Assembly (NCBI RefSeq): GCF_008274825.1 | Contig: NZ_CP030848.1 | Span: forward strand, 2,971,618-3,035,617 | Source: Sphingobacterium hotanense | GTDB lineage: Bacteria; Bacteroidota; Bacteroidia; Sphingobacteriales; Sphingobacteriaceae | Length of the DNA stretch: 64,000 nt | Direction: 5' to 3' | In this document: positions 51,480 through 60,509 of the stretch, piece after piece | Layout: each line of letters opens with the position of its first letter | How positions within the stretch are numbered: position 1 is the stretch's first letter | The notes under the pieces: generated by a model | What the model was told of the DNA's origin: nothing | Database searches by the model: none | What the model saw: the letters and a program-made list of their open reading frames with translations, nothing else | Made by a program: the position numbers and the translations under genes

Positions 51480-51583
51480 ACTTACAAACATATCTTCGTC
51501 TTTTTTAAAGGGTTAAAAATATTTATCGGGGCCAAAAGTAAAATATCCTTTTAGTTTATGCAAATTATTTTTTCGTCTTGTAG

Positions 51584-52228
51584 CTAGTCATAGAAAAACT
51601 GATCGACAAAATACCATAGTATTTCCTTCTCTGAACCTAAGCGATTTAGGATGCGATTCCAGGTTCTAGAAGAAAACTCGACACGATTACCAAAGCTGTC
51701 GGAATAAGACCATTTGTCGAAAATATCCTTCCTCAAAGTGGCTTGATTGCCGTCTTCTGTGTATTCTAAATCACCGTGTATATTTCGTTTGATGCTGGAT
51801 GTACTGCCCTTGCTTTTGTCCCTCACAAATTCATGTCCGAAGATATCAGTTCCGCTCTCCCGCTCATTACCACGGTTATCTTTCGTGATGATCGTTCCGA
51901 AAATATCGATGGAATAGAAAGACTCATATCCCTCGCTATTCCTATTCTGCCAGATCAACTCTTGAAAAAACTTTTGCTGCGCATCTTTACTATTCAGAAT
52001 ACCAGGCATAAATCTACCGAGATATTTGTTCTCAAATTTCTCATGATTTTTTCTAGAATCGGAAAAAACTAAATCGCCAAATACGTTTTTCTCCAGGCTT
52101 GCGCTGTAGGAATCTTTGTTGGATTTAAAAAGTAGAGTCCCAAAAATATCGGTTTCATAACGCCCATGTTGAGCAAAGGATAAACTTACGGCAAAGACAA
52201 AAGTTAGGATAAAGAGTAGCTTTTTCAT
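51584..52228 (-). CDS. Secreted protein with DIFG-type repeats, function unknown
   Basis: Start at ATG 52228 (MKKLLFILTFVFAVSLSFAQ), a clear signal peptide. The mature part repeats a pattern of about 25 residues built on xDIFGxxxxxD: YETDIFGTLLFKSN, LEKNVFGDLVFSD, YSIDIFGTIITKDN, SGTDIFGHEFVRD, IKRNIHGDLEYTED and LRKDIFDKWSYSD. The motif suggests a beta-rich surface or periplasmic protein. I recognise no named family. The gene stands alone, with a strong terminator structure 130 bases upstream. Confidence 0.75.
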   Translation of the reverse strand: MKKLLFILTFVFAVSLSFAQHGRYETDIFGTLLFKSNKDSYSASLEKNVFGDLVFSDSRKNHEKFENKYLGRFMPGILNSKDAQQKFFQELIWQNRNSEGYESFYSIDIFGTIITKDNRGNERESGTDIFGHEFVRDKSKGSTSSIKRNIHGDLEYTEDGNQATLRKDIFDKWSYSDSFGNRVEFSSRTWNRILNRLGSEKEILWYFVDQFFYD

Positions 52229-52359
52229 AACGAACAATTTAACAGTTTGAATTGGTAATAAGAAAAAAGTTTAAAGCTTAACGAAAATTTAATGTTGATG
52301 TTTTTTAGGTGGATTAGTGTGGGAATGGGGTGATGATTGATGGTTTGGATTGGAAATGA

Positions 52360-52387
52360 AAAAAGGCAAGAGAAGACTTGCCTTTTT
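52360..52387. terminator. Bidirectional terminator
   Basis: Perfect 11-bp stem AAAAAGGCAAG/CTTGCCTTTTT with an AGAAGA loop and flanking A and T tracts, just downstream (minus strand) of the Rho_N-like gene stop at 52426. Confidence 0.85.
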
Positions 52388-52425
52388 TTAATTATTCTTT
52401 AATACTTTCAAACTATTCGGAATCA

Positions 52426-52674
52426 CTAATGATTACGAATAGCACTGATTAACTCAGACTTAGACATTTTGGACCTTCCAGTTATCCCAATTTCTTTTGC
52501 CTGGCTCATAAGTTCTGTTTTCGAACGATCTTCCAATTTCTCAGATTTATGATCTAGCGTTCCTGCCTTTTGCGCATTAGCAATCCTTGCTGCTTTCTCT
52601 GTACTCATTCCCTCTTTTTTCAAAGCTTTATAAGTATCTTCTTTCTTAATACGCGGATTTTTCTTGTCTGGCAT
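52426..52674 (-). CDS. Small Rho_N/DUF7218-like protein
   Basis: An 82-residue basic protein. The N-terminal half (KNPRIKKEDTYKALKKEGMS, EKAARIANAQ) resembles DUF7218, and the C-terminal half (TELMSQAKEIGITGRSKMSK, SELISAIRNH) is a Rho N-terminal (SAP-like) helix-extended-loop-helix that can bind nucleic acid. There is no membrane segment. Proteins like this are common in Bacteroidota and often appear among general-stress genes; the precise role is unknown. The gene ends 39 bases before a strong terminator. Confidence 0.85.
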   Translation of the reverse strand: MPDKKNPRIKKEDTYKALKKEGMSTEKAARIANAQKAGTLDHKSEKLEDRSKTELMSQAKEIGITGRSKMSKSELISAIRNH

Positions 52675-52742
52675 AGCAATTAAAGTGTTGATTCTGTATG
52701 TAGAACACTCAACGAGCAGAATCGTTGAAATAAACCAACACC

Positions 52743-53972
52743 CTACTGCTTAATCAAATAAGCCATATTCTTCACAATATTACGATGTTTTGCAACAAAT
52801 GGATTCTCCTTATTCCAAACATAGCCAGCCAACACCGCACATATCTTTTGCTTTACATCTGGATTTTCCGGACGATGGTAAAACAGCTCTTGCAGGTTTC
52901 CGGTATACCATTCCTTCACATAGGTCGTAAACACATCGATACCGAATTTCATATATGCAGAATATTCCTGATCCCAATCAATAACCTCACCTTCCAATTG
53001 GCGCTTCGCCAATTTTGCAGCCAAAATTCCCGACTCCGTCGCGAAGCAGACACCCGAAGAGAATACAGGGTCTAAAAACTCCGTGCTGTTGCCTGTCAAT
53101 GCATAACCAGCACCATGGAATTGCGATACTGCCACAGAATAATTCGTTAGGCGAATCGGGTCAAATTCATAGGGTAAGCCGCTGAAGCGAGCCACATAGT
53201 AATCCGATAACTTAATTGCTTCCTGTATTGCCTCATGGTTATCCATGCTGGCAGAGAGCTTATTGATATACTCTGTTGGCCCCACAATGCCTACGCTTGT
53301 TTTACCATTAGAGAAAGGGATCACCCACAGCCACACTTCAGTTTCTATAATATCGAAGGAAATCTGTGTCCCTTCTACGCCATCTGGACGACGAACATCA
53401 TCGATATGCGTAAAGATAGCAGAGTGATAATCTAATTTCGATGGCATTTCGAGCTTCAGTAGACGTGGCAACACTCGTCCGTATCCACTACAGTCGATCA
53501 CGAATTTTGCAGAGATAGTTGATAGTTTACCGGCCTTATCGCGAACGGTCGTTAACGAATCAGTGCCATCGAATGATACATCCAAAACCTCCGTTTCAAA
53601 GGCAATGTCCACCCCCTTTCGTTGTAATTCATCCGTCATTGCCTTATCAAAATCCGCTCTAGGAATTTGCCAGGTCCAGTCCCAACCTTCACCAAACTTA
53701 TCACTAAAGTCAAATACGCAGTGTTCTTCCCCGCGAATAAAGCGAGCACCTGGCTTCTTCTCGAATCCATAGGAATTCAATGCTTCTAGAAGTCCCGCCT
53801 CTTCAAAATGATCCATAACTCTGGGAATCAAGCTTTCGCCTACGACAACGCGCGGAAACTTTTGCTTTTCAACAACTTTGATGTTCACGCCGTGTTGCTG
53901 CAAATACCCTGCGGCTACTGCACCACTAGGTCCCGCACCAATGATCAGGACGTCAACAATTTCGTTTTCCAT
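52743..53972 (-). CDS. Flavin-dependent monooxygenase/halogenase-like oxidoreductase of the pigment cluster
   Basis: A 409-residue FAD enzyme. It has the nucleotide motif VLIIGAGPSGAVAAGYL, VVVGESLIPRVMDHFEEAGL, and GWDWTWQIPRADFDKAM, which contains the WxWxIP motif of tryptophan halogenases; the later GNSTEFLDPVFSSGV binds FAD. Flexirubin and aryl polyene clusters of Bacteroidota usually include such a gene, and flexirubins may be chlorinated or hydroxylated on the aryl ring. It is divergent from the ammonia-lyase gene across a 101-base shared promoter region. Whether it halogenates or hydroxylates cannot be told from sequence. Confidence 0.9.
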   Translation of the reverse strand: MENEIVDVLIIGAGPSGAVAAGYLQQHGVNIKVVEKQKFPRVVVGESLIPRVMDHFEEAGLLEALNSYGFEKKPGARFIRGEEHCVFDFSDKFGEGWDWTWQIPRADFDKAMTDELQRKGVDIAFETEVLDVSFDGTDSLTTVRDKAGKLSTISAKFVIDCSGYGRVLPRLLKLEMPSKLDYHSAIFTHIDDVRRPDGVEGTQISFDIIETEVWLWVIPFSNGKTSVGIVGPTEYINKLSASMDNHEAIQEAIKLSDYYVARFSGLPYEFDPIRLTNYSVAVSQFHGAGYALTGNSTEFLDPVFSSGVCFATESGILAAKLAKRQLEGEVIDWDQEYSAYMKFGIDVFTTYVKEWYTGNLQELFYHRPENPDVKQKICAVLAGYVWNKENPFVAKHRNIVKNMAYLIKQ

Positions 53973-54073
53973 AGCTGTAAATAATATTTAAATTCTATTT
54001 TTGCGGTACAAAAATTTGTTCCAAAATTACATACATTTAGAACAATTAAAAGAGAAGAAACTAATTATTTTAA

Positions 54074-55591
54074 ATGAAAACCATAAACGATTATTTAACG
54101 ATTAAAGAGTTTAACGAAGTTCTATTTGAAAACAAAAAAATAGAGATAAGCAAAGAGCTAATCGACAGAGTAAACAATTGTTATGATTTTTTACAAAGCT
54201 TCTCGAAAAACAAAGTCATTTATGGTGTCAATACCGGCTTCGGCCCGATGGCACAATATCGAATCCAAGAACAAGATCAATTACAGCTTCAATATAACCT
54301 GATTCGAAGCCACTCCTCCGGAACCGGGCAACCGCTTTCGGCAGAACATGTAAAAGCCAGCATTTTAGCGCGCTTGAACAGCCTTTCGTTAGGAAAATCA
54401 GGAATTCACATCTCCGTTATCGAACTGATGCGCGAGCTGATCAACCGAGATATTACTCCATTGATGTTTGCACATGGAGGTGTTGGCGCAAGTGGTGATT
54501 TAGTGCAATTAGCGCATTTGGCCTTAGTGCTGATTGGAGAAGGTGAAGTGTTTTATAGAGGCGAGCGCCGAGAAACTAAAGCTGTCTTCCAAGAACTGGG
54601 CTTAACCCCTATTGAGATTAAATTGCGCGAAGGCCTTGCTTTGATCAACGGCACTTCGGTAATGACGGGAATAGGCATTGTAAATACGTACAAAGCACAG
54701 AAATTGATCGACTGGTCGATCAAGGCTTCCTGCTTTATCAATGAGTTGGTTCAGGCATATGACGACCACTTCTCGGTAGAATTAAATCAAGCCAAACTCC
54801 ACGAAGGGCAACGGGATGTGGCTCAAGCGATGAGAAATCATTTGGCAGATAGCCAACTGATCAGACGCAGGCATGAGCACCTTTACAACGGAAATAATAG
54901 CGAAGATATTTTCAAAGAAAAGGTACAGGAATACTATTCTCTACGATGCGTTCCTCAAATTCTAGGACCAATATTCGATACTGTCCGCAGTGTGGAAGCA
55001 ATCTTAGAAAAGGAGATCAATTCGGCGAATGATAATCCTATTGTCGATGTCGCAACACAGCATGTTTACCATGGTGGAAATTTCCACGGCGATTATATTT
55101 CCCTAGAAATGGACCGCTTAAAGCTTGTCGTGACTAAGCTATCCATGCTAGCGGAACGACAACTTAACTATTTGTTAAACTCGAAGATCAACGAGTTGCT
55201 GCCTCCTTTCGTAAATTTGGGGAAACTTGGATTTAATTTCGGTATGCAGGGCGTCCAGTTTACCGCAACATCAACAACTGCGGAAAACCAAGCTTTGTCG
55301 ACTTCCATGTACGTACATAGCATCCCGAACAATAATGACAACCAAGATATCGTCAGCATGGGAACAAATGCCGCAGTTATCTGCAGTAAGGTAATCGAAA
55401 ATGCTTTTGAGGTACTTGCAATTGAATGGATTACGATTGCACAGGCGGTAGAAGCTCTTGACATTGAGGATCGATTAAGCTCAGCATCGAGGTCCGTCTA
55501 TCGCGAATTGAGAGAGCTAGTGCCGGTCTTCAAGGAGGATATCGTGATGTACCCTATTGTTAATAATGTAAAAGAATATCTAATTAAATAA
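54074..55591 (+). CDS. Tyrosine ammonia-lyase (aromatic amino acid lyase, HAL/PAL family)
   Basis: A 505-residue lyase with the MIO-forming triad Ala-Ser-Gly in HGGVGASGDLVQLAHLAL, VIYGVNTGFGPMAQYRIQE at the N-terminus, and NSANDNPIVD in the active site. The selectivity region NLIRSHSSGTG and much of the N-terminus resemble, from memory, the Flavobacterium johnsoniae enzyme shown to be a tyrosine ammonia-lyase. It therefore probably makes 4-coumarate, the aryl starter of flexirubin-type pigments, rather than degrading histidine. No hut genes are adjacent. The next gene starts 2 bases after its stop. Confidence 0.93.
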   Translation: MKTINDYLTIKEFNEVLFENKKIEISKELIDRVNNCYDFLQSFSKNKVIYGVNTGFGPMAQYRIQEQDQLQLQYNLIRSHSSGTGQPLSAEHVKASILARLNSLSLGKSGIHISVIELMRELINRDITPLMFAHGGVGASGDLVQLAHLALVLIGEGEVFYRGERRETKAVFQELGLTPIEIKLREGLALINGTSVMTGIGIVNTYKAQKLIDWSIKASCFINELVQAYDDHFSVELNQAKLHEGQRDVAQAMRNHLADSQLIRRRHEHLYNGNNSEDIFKEKVQEYYSLRCVPQILGPIFDTVRSVEAILEKEINSANDNPIVDVATQHVYHGGNFHGDYISLEMDRLKLVVTKLSMLAERQLNYLLNSKINELLPPFVNLGKLGFNFGMQGVQFTATSTTAENQALSTSMYVHSIPNNNDNQDIVSMGTNAAVICSKVIENAFEVLAIEWITIAQAVEALDIEDRLSSASRSVYRELRELVPVFKEDIVMYPIVNNVKEYLIK

Positions 55592-55593
55592 TT

Positions 55594-56712
55594 ATGAATC
55601 TAAAACACGTACTTGCTATTGCTGCACTATTCGCCTCCCAATTCGGGTTTGCTCAAGAGCTCGCTCAAGTTACTTCCAATAAAAAAGCTGGTTTTATCAA
55701 CAAATCCGGAGATGAAGTTATTGCTTTGCAATTTGAAAAGGTTGGTGATTTTAATGATGCTGTAGCGCCGGTTTTACAGAACAAAAAATGGGGATTCATC
55801 GATGAGCAAGGCAACTGGGTCATTGAACCTACATTCGATCGCGTAAAAGCATTTGACCATGGAGTTGCTGTAGTTGCGCAAGGGAGCACTTGGTTCTATA
55901 TCAACAAAAAAGGTGAACGATTAAACCTGGTATCAACCGATAAAATCTATGATTTTGAAGATGGCCTTGCTTTCTTTAAACAGAATAACAAGATAGGCAT
56001 CATTTCTCCTGATGGCAAGGAAGTTTTAGCCCCAAAATACGACTTGATTCGCAAATTTGACGGCGATTATGCCCGCGTAAAGAATTTTGAGCGCTGGGGT
56101 ATTATCGATAAATCGGGAAAAGAGGTTATACCAGCCGACTATAATGAAATTGGAAATTACATGAATGGATCGGCTTATGCTAAAAAAGGAACACAGTTTG
56201 GCGTAGTCGTTCAAGGCGAGTTTAAAGGCTTGGAAGCTGTAGACAAAATCTGGGATTTTTCAACAGATGGTCTAGCCTACGCACGCAAGAACAAGAAAAT
56301 AGGTTTTATTGATACAAAAGGTAATTGGGTCGTAGAACCTCAATACGATAAGGCTCGTTCTTTTGTAAACGGCCTAGCACCGGTTTACAACGGCTCTAAA
56401 TGGGGATATATCGACACGAAGGGCAATCTAGTTGTTGAATATCAGTTTGAAGATGCTGAGGTATTCAGCAACGACGGACTAGCTCCGGTAAAAGTTGGAA
56501 AAAACTGGGGATTTATCGATAAATCCGGTAAATTAGTTATACCCGCGCAATATAGTATCACCGCATTCGGTTTGGATATGTTTGATGCGGACAGCAAAGG
56601 CTTCATCAATGGTGTGGCTCGAGTTAAGTTCAACAAAACTTGGGGCTTTATCGATACAGAGGGTAATGTAGTTGGAAAGTGGTATGATAATGCCGAACTA
56701 TTTAGCAAATAA
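55594..56712 (+). CDS. Secreted WG-repeat protein
   Basis: A 372-residue protein with a signal peptide (LKHVLAIAALFASQFGFAQ) and about ten WG/KWGFID repeats, for example NKKWGFIDEQGNWVIEPTFD, GSKWGYIDTKGNLVVEYQFE and GKNWGFIDKSGKLVIPAQYS. WG repeats fold into beta-rich arrays of unknown function. Its place inside the pigment cluster is notable: it begins 2 bases after the ammonia-lyase gene and its stop overlaps the fabG start by 1 base, so it is co-translated with pigment enzymes. It may act at the outer membrane where the pigment is deposited, which is inference. Confidence 0.9.
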   Translation: MNLKHVLAIAALFASQFGFAQELAQVTSNKKAGFINKSGDEVIALQFEKVGDFNDAVAPVLQNKKWGFIDEQGNWVIEPTFDRVKAFDHGVAVVAQGSTWFYINKKGERLNLVSTDKIYDFEDGLAFFKQNNKIGIISPDGKEVLAPKYDLIRKFDGDYARVKNFERWGIIDKSGKEVIPADYNEIGNYMNGSAYAKKGTQFGVVVQGEFKGLEAVDKIWDFSTDGLAYARKNKKIGFIDTKGNWVVEPQYDKARSFVNGLAPVYNGSKWGYIDTKGNLVVEYQFEDAEVFSNDGLAPVKVGKNWGFIDKSGKLVIPAQYSITAFGLDMFDADSKGFINGVARVKFNKTWGFIDTEGNVVGKWYDNAELFSK

Positions 56713-57455
56713 TGGCAGAAACAAAAAAGTATGCAATAGTGACTGGTGGGTCTCGTGGAATCGGGCGAGCAATTTGTAAAAAAATTGCCGAGGATACAGA
56801 CTACCATATCTTAATAAATTATCATTCAAACGAGTCTGCAGCATTGGAAACCCTAGCAGAGGTTAGAGCCGCTGGTTCGGATGGTGAAATCATTAAATTC
56901 GATGTCGGCAATGCGGAAGAAGTGAAGTCGGCATTGGCGGCATGGGAAGAAAAGAACCCGGACGCTTTGGTTGAAGTAATCGTTAATAATGCCGGACTTA
57001 CTAGAGATGGCCTTTTTATGTGGATGCCCCTACAAGATTGGAACGATGTGATCCAGACTAGTTTAGGCGGGTTTTATAACGTAACGAACTTCTTTATCCA
57101 GAAATTACTGCATAATCGCTATGGCCGGATTATCAATATGGTTTCAGTTTCTGGAGTCAAAGGAACTCCCGGTCAGACAAATTATTCAGCAGCGAAAGCC
57201 GCAGTTATCGGGGCCACCAAAGCCCTAGCTCAGGAAATTGGAAAGCGCAACATTACCGTAAATGCTGTTGCACCGGGCTTTATCAATACCGATATGACTG
57301 CAGAAATGGACCAGAAAGAACTGAAGAAGATGATTCCGGTTAACCGTTTCGGGGAAGCTGAGGAAGTTGCGGATTTAGTGTCATTTTTAGCATCAAAAAA
57401 ATCTAGCTATATTACAGGAGAAGTTATCAATATCAATGGAGGGATTTATTCATAA
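56712..57455 (+). CDS. fabG: 3-oxoacyl-ACP reductase (FabG-like)
   Basis: A 247-residue SDR reductase that should reduce the beta-keto group of the growing polyene chain with NADPH. Motifs: VTGGSRGIGRAICKKI, VNNAGLTRDG, the catalytic Ser/Tyr/Lys in NMVSVSGVKGTPGQTNYSAAKAA, and VAPGFINTDMT. The gene lies within the operon between the WG-repeat protein and a ketosynthase, so it is likely the cluster-specific reductase rather than the fatty acid synthesis enzyme. Confidence 0.95.
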   Translation: MAETKKYAIVTGGSRGIGRAICKKIAEDTDYHILINYHSNESAALETLAEVRAAGSDGEIIKFDVGNAEEVKSALAAWEEKNPDALVEVIVNNAGLTRDGLFMWMPLQDWNDVIQTSLGGFYNVTNFFIQKLLHNRYGRIINMVSVSGVKGTPGQTNYSAAKAAVIGATKALAQEIGKRNITVNAVAPGFINTDMTAEMDQKELKKMIPVNRFGEAEEVADLVSFLASKKSSYITGEVININGGIYS

Positions 57456-57458
57456 AGG

Positions 57459-58685
57459 ATGAATAACAGAGTGGTGATTACAGGGATGGGAATCTATAGC
57501 TGCATCGGAACTAGTCTCGATGAAGTTAAGACATCGCTATACGAAGGCAAATCGGGGATTATCTTCGATCAGGAACGTAAGGAATATGGATTTCGCTCGG
57601 CTTTAACGGGCAGCGTCCCTAGCCCGGAGCTTAAAGCGCTTCTACATAGACGGCAGCGCGTCACGATGGGCGAAGAAACCGAATATGCCTACCTCGCTAC
57701 TTTGGAGGCATTGCGCGAAGCGGACATTCCTATTGAGGCTTTCAACGAGCGTGAAATTGGCTTGATCTATGGAAACGATAGTGTTTCTAAAGCTATCATT
57801 GATGCGACCGACATTGTGAGGGAGAAAAAAGATACCGCCTTAATTGGTTCCGGTGCTATCTTCAAATCCATGAACTCCACGGTGACCATGAACCTTTCCA
57901 CAATCTTTAATATCCGCGGAGTCAATATGACGATTTCTGCGGCCTGTGCCTCTGGCTCTCATGCTATAGGCTTGGGGCATATGATGATCAAAAATGGACT
58001 GCAAGATTTGGTAATCTGTGGAGGAGCACAAGAAATCAATAAATATGCAATGGCAAGCTTTGACGGCTTAGGTGTCTTTTCTGCAAAAGACGAAGACCCA
58101 ACGAAAGCCTGCCGCCCCTTTGATGCTAACCGCGACGGACTGGTTCCAAGTGGTGGCGCAGCAACGGTTATTCTCGAAAGTTTGGAAAGCGCATTAAAAC
58201 GCGGCGCTCCTATTTTTGCAGAAGTTGTGGGCTATGGCTTCTCTTCCAATGGAGGTCATATCTCAACTCCAAACGTTGAAGGTCCGGCATCAGCCATGCG
58301 AAAAGCTTTGGAACAGGCCAATATGGATGCTTCGGAGGTTGAATATATCAATGCCCATGCAACGTCGACGCCTGTAGGCGATGCCAACGAAGCGCAGGCC
58401 ATTGATGAAGTCTTTGGTGCCACTCGCCCATTTGTCAGTTCAACAAAATCGATGACAGGACATGAATGTTGGATGGCTGGCGCCAGCGAAATTATCTACT
58501 CTACTTTGATGATGAATCACGGTTTTATAGCGCCGAACATCAATTTCGATACACCGGACGAGTATTCCTCAAAATTGAATATCGTGACTGAAACGAAAAA
58601 TCAAGATTTTGGTGTATATTTGTCCAATTCTTTTGGATTTGGCGGAACCAATTCTGCTATGATCGTGAAGAAGTTCAAATTATAG
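57459..58685 (+). CDS. Beta-ketoacyl-ACP synthase (FabF/FabB type)
   Basis: A 408-residue ketosynthase with all catalytic residues: the nucleophile Cys in ISAACASGSHAIG, His in INAHATSTPVGD, and the second His with Lys in SSTKSMTGHECWMAG; FGFGGTNSAMIVKK ends the protein. It elongates the acyl chain by malonyl units. The cluster contains at least three ketosynthases in this window; this one is the first and sits 3 bases after fabG. A dedicated role in polyene extension is the likely reading. Confidence 0.94.
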   Translation: MNNRVVITGMGIYSCIGTSLDEVKTSLYEGKSGIIFDQERKEYGFRSALTGSVPSPELKALLHRRQRVTMGEETEYAYLATLEALREADIPIEAFNEREIGLIYGNDSVSKAIIDATDIVREKKDTALIGSGAIFKSMNSTVTMNLSTIFNIRGVNMTISAACASGSHAIGLGHMMIKNGLQDLVICGGAQEINKYAMASFDGLGVFSAKDEDPTKACRPFDANRDGLVPSGGAATVILESLESALKRGAPIFAEVVGYGFSSNGGHISTPNVEGPASAMRKALEQANMDASEVEYINAHATSTPVGDANEAQAIDEVFGATRPFVSSTKSMTGHECWMAGASEIIYSTLMMNHGFIAPNINFDTPDEYSSKLNIVTETKNQDFGVYLSNSFGFGGTNSAMIVKKFKL

Positions 58686-58690
58686 TGGAA

Positions 58691-58951
58691 ATGAATATTG
58701 AAATTGAAGACATCGTCAACAAAATAAACGAAATCTTAGTGGAAGAGTTCGAGGTTGATGGAGATGTAATTGCTGCCGACAAAAATTTAAAAGAAACGCT
58801 AGACTTAGATAGTTTGGACTATGTGGATTTGGTAGTGATTATTGAATCTAATTTCGGCGTTAAATTGGTTGAGTCTGATTTTGCAGATGTCGTTTCCTTT
58901 CAAGATTTTTACAACCTAATTGAAAAGAAAATCTTGGCTAAACAAGATTAA
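58691..58951 (+). CDS. Acyl carrier protein (first of cluster)
   Basis: An 86-residue carrier protein. The phosphopantetheine Ser is in TLDLDSLDYVDLVV, the normal DSL motif. Acidic and helical as expected. I chose ATG 58691; a GTG at 58685 overlapping the ketosynthase stop is the alternative. It carries the polyene intermediates of the cluster. Confidence 0.93.
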   Translation: MNIEIEDIVNKINEILVEEFEVDGDVIAADKNLKETLDLDSLDYVDLVVIIESNFGVKLVESDFADVVSFQDFYNLIEKKILAKQD

Positions 58952-58953
58952 AG

Positions 58954-59844
58954 ATGAGCCAATGGGACGGTAAATCCAAGGGTACCTTATTGGGTTACCA
59001 AATTTTCGTCAACATTATTAAGAAACTTGGTGTCAGAGCTGCATATGGATTGTTGATTCCGGTAGCACTGTATTATGTTTTAGCCTATCCCATGACTGCC
59101 AAGGCTATGTTTTACTACTATAGAAAACGTCAAGGCTTTCCATTTATTAAATCAATACTCGCACTTTACAAGGGATATTTCGTATTCGGTCAGGTTTTGA
59201 TCGATAAATTCGCACTATTTGCCGGACTCCGTAATCGATTTACCTTTGATTTCGATGGTATAGATATACTAAAACAACTCCTCGACGAGAAAAAAGGCGG
59301 AATTTTAATTAGCGGTCATATCGGGAATTTCGAGATTGCAGAGAAGTTCTTCGCAGATATAGATCTCAACCAGCAAATTCACATTGTTGCAGCCGATCAA
59401 GAACGGACAGTGATTAAAGACTACTTATCCAGTATTTCTAAAGAAAATTCGCAAATCAACTTCATACATATCAAAGAAGATATGTCGCATATATTCGAAA
59501 TTTCAGCAGCATTGGCGAATAATGATCTCATTTGTTTAACGGGAGATCGCTATTTTGATAACTCTAAAACAATGTCTTCGGAACTATTGGGGGAAGATAC
59601 ACATTTCCCTGCAGGCACTTTCATGATTGCCTCGCGCCTGAATGCGCCGATTGCTTTTGTGTATGTAATGAAAGAACCCAATCTACATTACCATTTATAT
59701 ACGCGTAGGGCCCCTGCTGTAAAACACCGGGACGCGCAAGCGGTTTTAAATGCTTACACGCAAAGTATGGAGCAAATGCTCAAGAAATATCCGTATCAGT
59801 GGTTTAATTTTTTCGATTTTTGGAAAGCAGAAAACAAGGAATAA
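58954..59844 (+). CDS. LpxL/HtrB-like lysophospholipid acyltransferase
   Basis: A 296-residue membrane-associated acyltransferase with an N-terminal helix (GLLIPVALYYVLAYPM), the catalytic HxxxxE motif in LISGHIGNFEIAEK, TGDRYFDNSKTM and FPAGTFMIASRLNAPIAFVYV. The family moves acyl groups from ACP to a lipid. In aryl polyene and flexirubin clusters the homologue is thought to attach the finished chain to its final acceptor in the membrane. It follows the ACP gene by 2 bases; 153 bases separate it from the dehydratase gene. Confidence 0.9.
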   Translation: MSQWDGKSKGTLLGYQIFVNIIKKLGVRAAYGLLIPVALYYVLAYPMTAKAMFYYYRKRQGFPFIKSILALYKGYFVFGQVLIDKFALFAGLRNRFTFDFDGIDILKQLLDEKKGGILISGHIGNFEIAEKFFADIDLNQQIHIVAADQERTVIKDYLSSISKENSQINFIHIKEDMSHIFEISAALANNDLICLTGDRYFDNSKTMSSELLGEDTHFPAGTFMIASRLNAPIAFVYVMKEPNLHYHLYTRRAPAVKHRDAQAVLNAYTQSMEQMLKKYPYQWFNFFDFWKAENKE

Positions 59845-59997
59845 TCCCAGCTTTATTTCCTTAATATTCAAACCTTTTTACTCGAACAGTCAAAGTAAGT
59901 AGAACCAGATTTTTCGCATGCGATGTCCGCAACACTGACAAAACTGCTCGATTAACTTAGATTTTACTATTTTAGCGGGCCAATCAAACGTAGAATA

Positions 59998-60438
59998 ATG
60001 GATCAGCAGCTCGAATTTCCCATTAATGACCAACGTATCATTTACCAATGTATACCGCAGCGTCCTCCGATGGTAATGGTCGATGGCTTGTTAGAATACC
60101 ATGTTGAGGGCATCGTAGCAACTTTCACGGTGAACCCTGATAACATTTTTCTGAAAAACGAATACCTTCAAGAAACCGGAATTATAGAGCATATGGCCCA
60201 GTCTGTTGCCTTGCATACTGGATTTGGCTATTACCTTCGTCGCGAACAGGCGCCGATCGGCTATATTGGGAGCATCAGTAACTTAGAGATTTATCAATGT
60301 CCGAAAGTACATCAGCAAATCAAATCAGAAGTAAACATATTGCAAGAATTTTCCGGTGTCACCCTGGTAGAGATAACAAGTAAAGTAGAGCAGACAATTA
60401 TTGCTACAGGACAAATGAAGACGGTAGTAGCAAAATAA
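59998..60438 (+). CDS. 3-hydroxyacyl-ACP dehydratase-like protein (ApeI/ApeP type)
   Basis: A 146-residue hot-dog-fold protein. Motifs: CIPQRPPMVMVDGLLEY, a glutamate-histidine pair in ETGIIEHMAQSVALHTG and IGYIGSISNLEIY. This pattern matches the dehydratases of aryl polyene clusters, which make the conjugated double bonds by dehydration without later reduction. The absence of an enoyl reductase gene in the cluster fits a polyene product. Confidence 0.9.
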   Translation: MDQQLEFPINDQRIIYQCIPQRPPMVMVDGLLEYHVEGIVATFTVNPDNIFLKNEYLQETGIIEHMAQSVALHTGFGYYLRREQAPIGYIGSISNLEIYQCPKVHQQIKSEVNILQEFSGVTLVEITSKVEQTIIATGQMKTVVAK

Positions 60439-60470
60439 TTTTCTTCACAGAAAAAGCTAATTGGATTGCC

Positions 60471-60478
60471 TACTTTTG
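60471..60478 (+). promoter_or_regulatory. Possible internal promoter of the pigment cluster
   Basis: TACTTTTG matches TAnnTTTG in the 71-base gap before the thioesterase gene, with an ATG at 60510. It may let the second half of the cluster be expressed on its own. Confidence 0.4.
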
Positions 60479-60509
60479 TAAGCATACTGGCGAAAGCCAA
60501 TATCAAGCT

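Noticed and set aside
51418..51495. 25-codon peptide (MFVSTPTSRAFAANGF...)
   Set aside because: Its ATG lies within the predicted -7 element, so it would not be on the transcript; the hairpin and T-tract fit a non-coding RNA better.
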